Assembly: GCA_041648175.1 (NCBI GenBank)
Contig: JBAZPO010000001.1
Span: 62,001-126,000, forward strand
Reading direction: 5' to 3'
Source: Desulfobaccales bacterium
Lineage (GTDB): Bacteria; Desulfobacterota; Desulfobaccia; Desulfobaccales; 0-14-0-80-60-11
DNA length: 64,000 nt
The position numbers and the translations under genes were made by a program. Position 1 is the first letter of the stretch. Each line of letters begins with the position of its first letter. The notes beneath the pieces were generated by a model that had not been told where the DNA came from, searched no databases, and saw nothing but the letters and a program-made list of their open reading frames with translations. Below, in pieces: positions 1 through 6,816 of this stretch.

Positions 1-827
1 TCCCGGGCCTGATCGATGGCCCGGGCCAGGCGTTTCACCGCCAGGGGATATTCATGGCGCACGTAGATGTAGCCCTTACTAGCCCCGATGGCGTAGCCGC
101 CGATGATCATCCCTTCCAGGATGGCATGGGGGTCGCCCTCCATCACCGCCCGGTCCATGAAAGCCCCGGGGTCGCCTTCGTCGCCGTTGCAGATGATGAA
201 CTTCACCTCTTCCAGCTCGTCAGCGCAGATGCGCCATTTGCGGCCGGTGGGGAAGCCGCCGCCGCCCCGGCCCCGCAAGCCGGATTTGGTAACCGCATCG
301 ATGACATCGTCCGGAGACATCTCACCCAGAACCTTTCGCAGGCCCCGGTACCCCCCCAGGGCCAGGTAGTCGTCCAGGCTCTCGGGATCTATAATGTCCA
401 GCTTCCGCAAGACTACGGGCTGCTGGCCCTTATAAAAGGGGATATCGGCCTTGCAGGCCAACCGGTTGTGGGTCTCCGGGTCTTCATAGACCAGGCGCTC
501 CACTACCTGGCCGTTTTTCAGGGTGGCCTCCACGATCTCCGGCACGTCCTCGGGAGTTACGTGCTGATAGGCGATCTCCTGGGGTCGCAGCAACACCTTT
601 ACAGCCCGGGCGCAGAGCCCCTGGCAGCCGCATTCTTTCAAGGCTACCTTGCCTTCCAAACCGTTTTTCTGGAGTTCTTCCCGAAAGGCTGCGGCCACCT
701 CATCGCTGCCCATGGGCAGGCAGCCGGGGCCGGCGCAGACCAGCACCTGGGGCTGCTTGGGGTCCAGGCGGGCCATCAACTGGCGGCGATATTCCCGCAG
801 ATGGTCTACGGATTCAAATCTAGGCAT
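1..827 (-). CDS. NuoF-type NADH-binding flavoprotein subunit, 3' part outside window
   Basis: The ATG is at 827 and the frame stays open to the window edge, so about 275 N-terminal residues are visible and the C-terminal iron-sulfur part is missing. Residues 28-80 form a thioredoxin-like [2Fe-2S] segment with Cys31, Cys36, Cys68 and Cys72. The NADH/FMN-binding domain follows, with the glycine-rich GRGGGGFPTG at about 186-195 and NGDEGDPGAF at about 214-223. An N-terminal ferredoxin-like domain is typical of NuoF relatives in soluble NAD-reducing or bifurcating hydrogenases and formate dehydrogenases, unlike the shorter Complex I subunit. It is the last visible gene of the porGDAB-nuoEF operon, 18 bp after the NuoE-type gene. 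Inferred role: electron exchange between NAD(H) and ferredoxin reduced by the oxidoreductase. Whether it bifurcates cannot be judged here. Confidence 0.9.
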   Translation of the reverse strand, partial: MPRFESVDHLREYRRQLMARLDPKQPQVLVCAGPGCLPMGSDEVAAAFREELQKNGLEGKVALKECGCQGLCARAVKVLLRPQEIAYQHVTPEDVPEIVEATLKNGQVVERLVYEDPETHNRLACKADIPFYKGQQPVVLRKLDIIDPESLDDYLALGGYRGLRKVLGEMSPDDVIDAVTKSGLRGRGGGGFPTGRKWRICADELEEVKFIICNGDEGDPGAFMDRAVMEGDPHAILEGMIIGGYAIGASKGYIYVRHEYPLAVKRLARAIDQAR

Positions 828-845
828 GGCTTTATCTCTGTCATC

Positions 846-1298
846 TTATTTATAAAGTTTCAAGATCTTGGGCACCTTGTCCACCGAGGACCGCCCAAAA
901 TACTTGTCGTCAACCATCATGACCGGGGCCTGGGCGCAGGAACCCAGACAACCCACCGTCTCCAGGGAGAACTGCATGTCCTTAGTGGTGTAGCCCGGCT
1001 CGATTCCCAGCTTGTTGCTCAGAGATTCCACCAAGCGGGCGCCGCCCCTCAGGTGACAGGTGGTGCCCAGGCAGACCTTAACCTGGTGGCGCCCTTTGGG
1101 AACCAAGGAGAACATCTTGAAAAAGGTGGCCACGCTGAAGATCTGCGTCAGAGGCACGTTCAGCCTGCTGGAGACTTCCTGCAACTCGTCCTTGGGCAGA
1201 TAGCTGTAAGAATCCTGGATGTCCTGCAGAACGGGGATCAGGTCCCAGGGGTCGCAATCGTAACGGGTTAGTATGGAGTCGAGGCGTTGGGCGTCCAT
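846..1298 (-). CDS. NuoE-type [2Fe-2S] thioredoxin-like subunit
   Basis: A protein of 150 aa with the length and fold signature of NuoE/HndA-type subunits. A helical N-terminus (1-70) is followed by a thioredoxin-like domain with four cluster ligands, Cys76, Cys81, Cys117 and Cys121 (C-x4-C ... C-x3-C). The start codon overlaps the porB stop (TAATG), indicating translational coupling. It would pass electrons between the flavoprotein encoded next and another iron-sulfur partner. Its place behind PFOR-type genes suggests a dedicated ferredoxin/NADH module rather than Complex I; no other nuo genes are in view. The family is clear and the physiological partner is inferred. Confidence 0.92.
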   Translation of the reverse strand: MDAQRLDSILTRYDCDPWDLIPVLQDIQDSYSYLPKDELQEVSSRLNVPLTQIFSVATFFKMFSLVPKGRHQVKVCLGTTCHLRGGARLVESLSNKLGIEPGYTTKDMQFSLETVGCLGSCAQAPVMMVDDKYFGRSSVDKVPKILKLYK

Positions 1299-2293
1299 TA
1301 TTCTTGACCTTCTTCAGGAGGAGAAATCACCGGAAACTCAGGATAGGCGGCGCCGCATTTGTCCAGCAGCAGATTATACTGAGCCTGGGTGTACCTCTGG
1401 ATAAAATCCAGTTCTTTGCCCCTGAGGTGCCGGAAGCGCCCCTGGGGCTTCATGTAGTCGATAACCGGCCGGAGCTTGGGGACCTCCACGGTCTGGCGAT
1501 AACGGCCGTTTTCCACTTCAAAGAGGGGAAAAACCCCGGTCTCCACCGCCAGGCGTCCCAGGCGGACGCTGAGGTCCGTGGCGGAGCGCCAGCCCGTGGG
1601 GCAGACGGAGAGCACGTGGACGTAGGCCGGGCCCGGCGTCTCGATGGCTTTGCGGATCTTGAAGTAGAGGTCGAAGAGGTAGCTCGGGTTGGCTGTGGCC
1701 ACATAGGGAATGCCGTGGGCCACGGCGATGGCCACCATGTTCTTCTTCTGGGTGTGCTGACCGATGCTCAACTTCCCCGGAGGAGAGGTGGTGGTCATGG
1801 CCCCATAGGGGGTGGAACTGGAGCGCTGGATGCCGGTGTTCATATAGGCTTCGTTGTCCCAGCAGACATAAGTGAAGTTGTGGCCCCGCTCCAGGGCGCC
1901 GGAGAGGGACTGAAGACCGATGTCAGTGGTGCCGCCGTCCCCTCCCATGGCCACCACCGCCGGCATCTTGCCTTTGAGTTTACCCTTGCGGTTCAGGACT
2001 TTTAATGCGGCTTCGATGCCCGAAGCCACCGCCGAGGTGTTTTCAAAGGCCACGTGGATCCAGGGATGCATCCAGGCGGTCTGGGGCATGCCCGAGGAGA
2101 CGATTTCCATGCAGCCGGTGGCATGAGCGATGATCGCTTCTTCACCGATGGCTTTGCAAACCCATCGCACCGCCAACGCTTCGCCGCAACCCTGACAGGA
2201 CCGGTGGCCCGAGGTGAAAAACTCCTTCCGGGGCATCAGCCTGGAGGCATAGGTATCGAATTTCTGGCTCTGGGCGTATCCGAATTTTTCCAT
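1298..2293 (-). CDS. porB: 2-oxoacid:ferredoxin oxidoreductase, beta subunit (TPP-binding)
   Basis: A protein of 331 aa matching PorB/VorB beta subunits. N-terminal cysteines Cys33 and Cys36 (CQGCG), Cys61 and a later Cys in a VCPTGW motif are the expected [4Fe-4S] ligands. The thiamine diphosphate/Mg site is visible as GDGGTTDIG near residue 117, followed by the NEAYMNTG loop that identifies this family. It catalyses CoA-dependent oxidative decarboxylation of a 2-oxoacid together with the alpha, gamma and delta subunits. Pyruvate is the most likely substrate, but sequence alone does not exclude 2-oxoisovalerate or another 2-oxoacid. It abuts porA upstream and overlaps the NuoE-type gene downstream. 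Confidence 0.93.
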   Translation of the reverse strand: MEKFGYAQSQKFDTYASRLMPRKEFFTSGHRSCQGCGEALAVRWVCKAIGEEAIIAHATGCMEIVSSGMPQTAWMHPWIHVAFENTSAVASGIEAALKVLNRKGKLKGKMPAVVAMGGDGGTTDIGLQSLSGALERGHNFTYVCWDNEAYMNTGIQRSSSTPYGAMTTTSPPGKLSIGQHTQKKNMVAIAVAHGIPYVATANPSYLFDLYFKIRKAIETPGPAYVHVLSVCPTGWRSATDLSVRLGRLAVETGVFPLFEVENGRYRQTVEVPKLRPVIDYMKPQGRFRHLRGKELDFIQRYTQAQYNLLLDKCGAAYPEFPVISPPEEGQE

Positions 2294-3477
2294 TAGCTTC
2301 GCACCCCAAACAGGAAGTATTCTTCACTCGGGCCGGTGGCGGCTTCCGCCTGGGCCAGGCGCACGATCTCTCTAAAGGCTTCGGGTTGGACATCCCGACC
2401 CCCCAGTCCCACGGTATACCCGATTACCGCGGGCTTCTTCGCCAGGGGATAGAGGGCGCTGCGCACTTCGGCCAGCACCGGCCCCGCGGCCCCGCCCAGG
2501 GACAAGGCCCGGTCGCAGACAATAACCAGCTCGGCATCGGCCAGCGCCTCCCTGAGATCATTAAAGGGGAAGGGACGCCATAACCTGGGCTTCACCAAGC
2601 CCACGGATTCTCCGGCTTCCCGCATTTCGTCCACCGCCACTTCCGCCACCTGCGCCAGGGAACCCATCATCAACAGAAGCGTTTTGGCCCCCTCAGTGCG
2701 GTATTGTTCCACGGGCCGGTAGGTCCGGCCGGTAATCTTGCTCCATTCGTCCCAGACCTTGAGGATGTGTTCGTAGGAGTTCACCAGGGCTTGCTGGTGC
2801 GCCATCTTCACCTCGGTATAGAGCTCCGGCATGGCAAAGGCGCCCATGGTCACCGGGTGCTTGGGGTCCAGGAAGAAGCGGGGATGATAATCCGGCAGGA
2901 ACTTATCCACCGTCTCCTGGTCCAGCATCTCCAGGGCCTCCACCACGTGGGTGAGGATGAAGCCGTCCATGTTAATGATGGTGGGCAGGATCACCCGATG
3001 GTCTTCGGCAATCTTGAAGGCCATGACGCTGTGGTCAAAGGCTTCCTGGCCGTTCTCCACGAACACCTGGATCCAGCCGATATCCCGGGCTGCCATGATG
3101 TCGCCGTGGTCGTTCCAGATGGACAGCGGGCCGGACAGGGCCCGGTTGGCCACAGTCATGACAATGGGCAGGCGCATGGCCGAAGCGATGAACAGGATTT
3201 CGTTCATCAGAGCCAGCCCCTGGGAACTAGTGGCGGTATAGGTGCGGGCTCCGGCCGCGGACATGCCGATGCAGGCGCTCATGGCCGAGTGCTCCGACTC
3301 CACGTTGACGAATTCCGCCTCCAAGTCGCCGTTGGCCACCATGGAGGACAGGTGCTCCACGATGTGGGTCTGGGGCGTGATGGGATAGGCGGCGATGGCC
3401 TCGGCCCGGGCCAGTTGCACCGCATGACTGACGGCAATGGAGACTTCCATGCCTACTCGATGGCCCTTGACTACCAT
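2293..3477 (-). CDS. porA: 2-oxoacid:ferredoxin oxidoreductase, alpha subunit
   Basis: I place the start at the ATG at 3477, which overlaps the porD stop (TAATG) and leaves 394 aa. A longer reading frame runs upstream but lies inside porD. The N-terminus has the family motif AYPITPQTHI followed by the ESEHSAM segment and the ATSSQGL loop, all typical of the pyrimidine-binding PorA domain. The C-terminal transketolase-like domain has the LVIVCDRALSLGG strand. Together with porB it forms the catalytic core. Archaeal-style split subunits (G, D, A, B) rather than one fused polypeptide are common in strict anaerobes. Confidence 0.93.
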   Translation of the reverse strand: MVVKGHRVGMEVSIAVSHAVQLARAEAIAAYPITPQTHIVEHLSSMVANGDLEAEFVNVESEHSAMSACIGMSAAGARTYTATSSQGLALMNEILFIASAMRLPIVMTVANRALSGPLSIWNDHGDIMAARDIGWIQVFVENGQEAFDHSVMAFKIAEDHRVILPTIINMDGFILTHVVEALEMLDQETVDKFLPDYHPRFFLDPKHPVTMGAFAMPELYTEVKMAHQQALVNSYEHILKVWDEWSKITGRTYRPVEQYRTEGAKTLLLMMGSLAQVAEVAVDEMREAGESVGLVKPRLWRPFPFNDLREALADAELVIVCDRALSLGGAAGPVLAEVRSALYPLAKKPAVIGYTVGLGGRDVQPEAFREIVRLAQAEAATGPSEEYFLFGVRS

Positions 3478-3767
3478 TATTCTTCCTCCGGGACCATGCT
3501 GATACAGCCGGTAACACACTCTTTGGCGCAGATGCCGCAACCCTTACAGTATTTATTCATATCGAAGTAACCATCCGGTTCCTCGGAGATGCCGGCTTCG
3601 GGACATACGGTCCAACAGATGCCGCACTTGATGCAGCGTGTTTTGGTCCACACCGGGTGCTGGGAGCGCCAGTCGCCGGTGTTATAGTTCCGGGCCGAGC
3701 CCGGCTCGGTCAGTACACCGCCGACCTCGATCTCTTGCCAGGTGACCTGATCCCATGCTTTGCTCAC
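3477..3767 (-). CDS. porD: 2-oxoacid:ferredoxin oxidoreductase, delta (ferredoxin-like) subunit
   Basis: A protein of 96 aa. The C-terminal half contains two bacterial-type [4Fe-4S] motifs, CIKCGICWTVCP and CKGCGICAKEC, separated by a DGYFDMNKY linker, as in PorD. The N-terminal 40 residues contain the conserved WR/HPVW segment that docks the subunit to PorA/B. It relays electrons from the TPP site to external ferredoxin or to the NuoEF-type subunits encoded downstream. It overlaps porG by 4 bp and porA by 1 bp, so the cluster is tightly coupled. Confidence 0.94.
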   Translation of the reverse strand: MSKAWDQVTWQEIEVGGVLTEPGSARNYNTGDWRSQHPVWTKTRCIKCGICWTVCPEAGISEEPDGYFDMNKYCKGCGICAKECVTGCISMVPEEE

Positions 3768-4321
3768 GGCCGTCGCTCCTCAATGGTGGTCTGTTCATAA
3801 GCCACTTTCAGGGCATTGAAATTTTTGACCGCCAGGGGGCCGAAGCGCTCCTTAAGGGGTTGCTCAATGGCCTCCACGGCCACCACCCCGGTGGCCTTGA
3901 GCAGCGCCCCGATCATGGTGGTGTTGACGATGGGCACCCCCAAGACTTCCCGGGCGATCTTATTGGCGTCCACCAAGACCAGGGTGTGCTTGTAGCCGTA
4001 CTCCTGACGAATCTCCGCTGCGGTCTTGGCGGTGTTCAAGACAATGATGCCTTGGTCTTTCAGGTCCGCCGGAGGGTTCTGGATCCGCAGCAGGGAGGGA
4101 TCCAGGACCACTACCACATCGGGCTTGAGGATCTTGCAGCGCAGCTTGAGGGGTTTGTCGTCCACCCGGCAGAAGGCCAGCACTGGGGCGCCCCGGCGCT
4201 CCGGGCCGAAGCTGGGGAAACCCTGGGCGAACTTCCCTTCCCCAATGGCCGCCAGGGCCAGCAGTTCCACCGAAGTTACCGCGCCCTGGCCGCCGCGGCC
4301 ATGAAAGCGGATTTCTATCAT
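3764..4321 (-). CDS. porG: 2-oxoacid:ferredoxin oxidoreductase, gamma subunit
   Basis: A protein of 185 aa, full length for PorG/VorG. It begins with the [15 protein letters not shown] motif of the gamma domain and has the [13 protein letters not shown] segment characteristic of this subunit. It is the first gene of the minus-strand run porG-porD-porA-porB-nuoE-nuoF. The gap upstream is the presumed promoter region for the whole operon. The family assignment is secure and substrate specificity is not determined. Confidence 0.93.
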
Positions 4322-4681
4322 GGTTTTTTCCTATGTCAGCGAGAAGTTATTATAAGGAACGTTGCTTGTTCCTGCTTCCACAAAACCTGAATGGGCCTTA
4401 TCTCCCGCATTGCCTCAAGCACTTTCCTAAGAGGCCAAGCCCCTGCGTCCCGTTGGCAAAACTACTTGATTATATAGCATTAGCAAACCGTTCGGGAAAG
4501 CCGGGAAATTCCCGATTCCTTTGTCAGAAATTTTCCTACACTTCAAAACCTTTTCCCTCGGGATTATTTTCACATATTTATGAAGAATATAAGACCGCCG
4601 CGGTGGATGTCCACCCTTATCAAAGTTGGGGAGAGAAAATGTCGAGTTCAGAAAGGGAGGGTTTTCCCGACACACAAGCCG
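4322..4681. other. Intergenic region upstream of porG
   Basis: About 360 bp without a credible gene. Read on the minus strand it contains a TATAAT-like hexamer around 4468-4473 that could be a -10 element for the por operon, but no well-spaced -35 was found. Short open frames here lack ribosome-binding sites and family features. Confidence 0.4.
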
Positions 4682-5200
4682 CTAGGGGTATGTAGCACCG
4701 CCGAGGGCGGCGGTGCTACATACTTCGCCCTCAACCCATTCCCGCCACAGCCAAGGATAATCGTCTACCCCTGTAACCAAGCCTTTTCGCACTGGATTCT
4801 CGCAAAGATATTGCACCTTGCTGTGAATGCTCTCGTCGGAGCGAAGGACATGATCGAAAAATTCTCTTTGCCAAACATGCCCGCGGCGTCCCAGAATTTT
4901 ATTGATAGTGTGGGCAGATGCTCCCTTGATGCCATTCATGATCTCAGCCAGCCCGAATGGGTTTCCTTTGTCATCAGTTAAGGCAGTAAATATCACGTGA
5001 ACATGGTCCGGCATCACTACAACTCCATGCATCTTATATTTGATGCCATGATCATGCAGGCAATGCTTAAGAACCAGGTTCCTCACCGACTCTGGCAAGA
5101 TCCAGCGATTATAGGAAACAAAGGTGACGAAAAGAGGTTTGTCCTCTCCTTGAAGATGGGGCAAAAAACGCCGATATTCGGACTTGGCAGGCTTTGCCAT
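4682..5200 (-). CDS. REP-associated tyrosine transposase (RAYT, Y1_Tnp family)
   Basis: A single-domain HUH transposase of about 172 aa (an upstream ATG at 5245 would add 15 residues). The HUH motif is HVH in VVVMPDHVHVIF, and the catalytic tyrosine is expected in the VQYLCENP helix. A QREFFDHVLR segment typical of RAYTs is present. The residues gained by starting at 5245 and the last residues of the frame are both encoded by REP-like palindromes, so 5200 is preferred although no clear ribosome-binding site is seen. RAYTs act on REP/BIME palindromes; the matching palindromes on both sides make it a likely domesticated REP-mobilising enzyme rather than a full IS200 element. No tnpB partner is present. 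Confidence 0.88.
   Translation of the reverse strand: MAKPAKSEYRRFLPHLQGEDKPLFVTFVSYNRWILPESVRNLVLKHCLHDHGIKYKMHGVVVMPDHVHVIFTALTDDKGNPFGLAEIMNGIKGASAHTINKILGRRGHVWQREFFDHVLRSDESIHSKVQYLCENPVRKGLVTGVDDYPWLWREWVEGEVCSTAALGGATYP
4689..4722. repeat. REP-like GC-rich palindrome (copy 1, RAYT 3' end)
   Basis: A near-perfect palindrome with arms tatgtagcaccgcc / ggcggtgctacata around a short centre. It overlaps the last codons of the adjacent transposase. Related palindromes lie at 5206-5240 and 5299-5344, so the transposase is bracketed by this family. Confidence 0.8.
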
Positions 5201-5205
5201 CGGGA

Positions 5206-5240
5206 TAGCGCGGGGACCCGCCGAGGGCGGCGGCGCTACA
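5206..5240. repeat. REP-like palindrome (copy 2, RAYT 5' end)
   Basis: Imperfect palindrome sharing the cgccgagggcggcg core and gctacatt end with the copy at 4689-4722. It sits at the 5' end of the transposase gene. Confidence 0.7.
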
Positions 5241-5298
5241 TTCAAATCTGTCCTGGGTCATAACCTTGCTCTTTGTCAATAAGTTACCCTACCAGAAG

Positions 5299-5344
5299 AT
5301 GTAGCACCGCCACCCTTATGCACCGCCGCCCTCGGCGGTGCTCA
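5299..5344. repeat. REP-like palindrome (copy 3, inverted, purA 3' end)
   Basis: Begins with gtagcaccgcc and contains caccgccgccctcggcggtg in inverted orientation relative to copy 1. It lies just beyond the stop of purA, so it may also act as a 3' mRNA-stabilising or terminator-like hairpin. Together with copies 1 and 2 it looks like a BIME-type arrangement. Confidence 0.65.
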
Positions 5345-5356
5345 TTAATGCCTTGT

Positions 5357-6649
5357 TTAACCAAACGGGTTCTGCAGCACAATGGTCTCTTCCCGGTCCG
5401 GACCCACGGAAACGATCTGGATAGGCACCCCCACCAGCTCTTCCATGCGCTTCAGATAGTTCCGGGTGGCCTGAGGGAAATCCTCCATACGCCGCACTTT
5501 CCGGATATCTTCGCTCCAGCCCGGCAGTTCCTCAAAAATAGGCCGGCAGCGCTCCAACTCCTGGATGGTGGCGGGGGTGGTCTCCCGTCGACTGCCATTT
5601 TCTTCATAGCCCACGCAAATTTTCACCGGGTTGATGCCGGTCAACACGTCCAGCTTGGTGATGGCCAGGCCGGTGAGGCCGTTGAGCCGGGCCGCGTCCT
5701 TGAGCACCACCGCGTCCAGCCAGCCGCAGCGCCGCCGGCGCCCGGTGGTTGAGCCGAATTCCACCCCGACTTCCACCAGATGATCGCCGACCTCGTCCAG
5801 ACATTCCGTGGGGAAAGGCCCGCTTCCCACCCGGGTGGTGTAGGCCTTGACGATGCCCAGGACCTGATGCAGTTGATTGGGGCCGACCCCGGTGCCGGTG
5901 CAGGCGCCTCCGGCTATAGGGTTGGAGGAGGTCACATAAGGATAAGTGCCGTGGTCGATGTCCAAATGGGTGCCCTGGGCCCCTTCAAAAAGGATGTTGT
6001 GGCCTTGCCGCACCGAAGTCTGGATCATGACCGAGACGTTGGCCACCAGGGGCGCCAGGCGTTTGCCCATCTCCAGATAGGGTCCCAGAATCTCCTCCTG
6101 GGTAAAAGGGCGGTCTTCCAGGAACTTTTCCAGGTAAAAATTCTTTTCCGGCAGCACGTCGGCCAGTTTGGCCGTGAGGATCTCGGGATTGAGCAGGTCG
6201 GCTACCCGGATGCCCCGCCGGGCTACCTTGTCTTCATAACAGGGGCCGATACCCCGGCCAGTGGTGCCGATCTTTGCCTCACCCTTGGCGGCCTCCCGGG
6301 CGATATCGGTGCGCTTATGGTAGGGCATGATGACCTGGGTGCGTTCGCTGATGCGGAGGTTGTCCGGACCCACCGTAATCCCCCGGGCCTTCAGGTTATC
6401 TATTTCCGTCAGGAGGACCTCAGGGTCCAGGACCACGCCGTTGCCGATGAGGCAGACGGTGCCGGGATGCAGGATCCCCGAAGGGATCAGATGGAAGATG
6501 AATTTCGCTCCGCCCACCACCAGGGTATGGCCGGCGTTGTTGCCACCCTGGTAACGCGCCACGATTGCAGCCTGCTCGGTCAAGAGGTCGACGATCTTCC
6601 CCTTGCCCTCATCACCCCATTGGGTACCCACCACCACTACGTTTGGCAA
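5357..6649 (-). CDS. purA: Adenylosuccinate synthetase
   Basis: Catalyses GTP-dependent ligation of IMP and aspartate, the first committed step to AMP. I choose a TTG start at 6649: it gives the expected PNVVVVGTQWGDEGKGK N-terminus, a 430-aa protein of normal family length, and a strong AGGAGGG box seven bases upstream. An in-frame ATG 90 bp upstream would add 30 residues unlike the family. The P-loop-like GDEGKGKIVD, the GNNAGHT motif, the GRGIGPCYEDK loop and the FEGAQG segment are all present. It is monocistronic as far as can be seen, with a REP-like palindrome after the stop. Confidence 0.96.
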   Translation of the reverse strand: MPNVVVVGTQWGDEGKGKIVDLLTEQAAIVARYQGGNNAGHTLVVGGAKFIFHLIPSGILHPGTVCLIGNGVVLDPEVLLTEIDNLKARGITVGPDNLRISERTQVIMPYHKRTDIAREAAKGEAKIGTTGRGIGPCYEDKVARRGIRVADLLNPEILTAKLADVLPEKNFYLEKFLEDRPFTQEEILGPYLEMGKRLAPLVANVSVMIQTSVRQGHNILFEGAQGTHLDIDHGTYPYVTSSNPIAGGACTGTGVGPNQLHQVLGIVKAYTTRVGSGPFPTECLDEVGDHLVEVGVEFGSTTGRRRRCGWLDAVVLKDAARLNGLTGLAITKLDVLTGINPVKICVGYEENGSRRETTPATIQELERCRPIFEELPGWSEDIRKVRRMEDFPQATRNYLKRMEELVGVPIQIVSVGPDREETIVLQNPFG

Positions 6650-6708
6650 TGCTTTGCCCTCCTTTTCACAAACCCGGTATATTAGATCACAGCGGCGGGC
6701 AAATGCAA

Positions 6709-6740
6709 AACGAAAAATGCCCGGCCAGAGGCCGGGCATT
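6709..6740 (-). terminator. Rho-independent terminator of the acyl-CoA synthetase gene
   Basis: On the minus strand an 11-bp GC-rich stem (aatgcccggcc / ggccgggcatt, loop of three) is followed by a T-rich tract. It lies about 70 bp after the stop of the gene at 6813-8489 and before the purA start. Confidence 0.8.
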
Positions 6741-6790
6741 GAGGCGAATAACGTCCCGAGGGCGGCAACCCGCCCCCGGAGAGTTTATGG

Positions 6791-6816
6791 ATCGCCGGCG
6801 AGGGCGCCGACGCTAC
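6791..6816. repeat. Degenerate REP-like sequence
   Basis: The sequence atcgccggcgagggcgccgacgctac resembles the copy at 5206-5240 with several substitutions. It overlaps the last codon of the acyl-CoA synthetase gene. The weak similarity makes family membership tentative. Confidence 0.45.

Noticed and set aside
54..1271. Long plus-strand open frame over the nuoE/nuoF genes
   Set aside because: Antisense shadow of clearly recognised minus-strand genes; no protein family features.
4322..4681. Short open frames between porG and the transposase
   Set aside because: No ribosome-binding site, no conserved-looking sequence, and they run across presumed promoter DNA.
4682..5245. Complete IS200/IS605 insertion sequence
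   Set aside because: No tnpB and no IS-type ends; flanking palindromes and protein motifs fit a RAYT instead.
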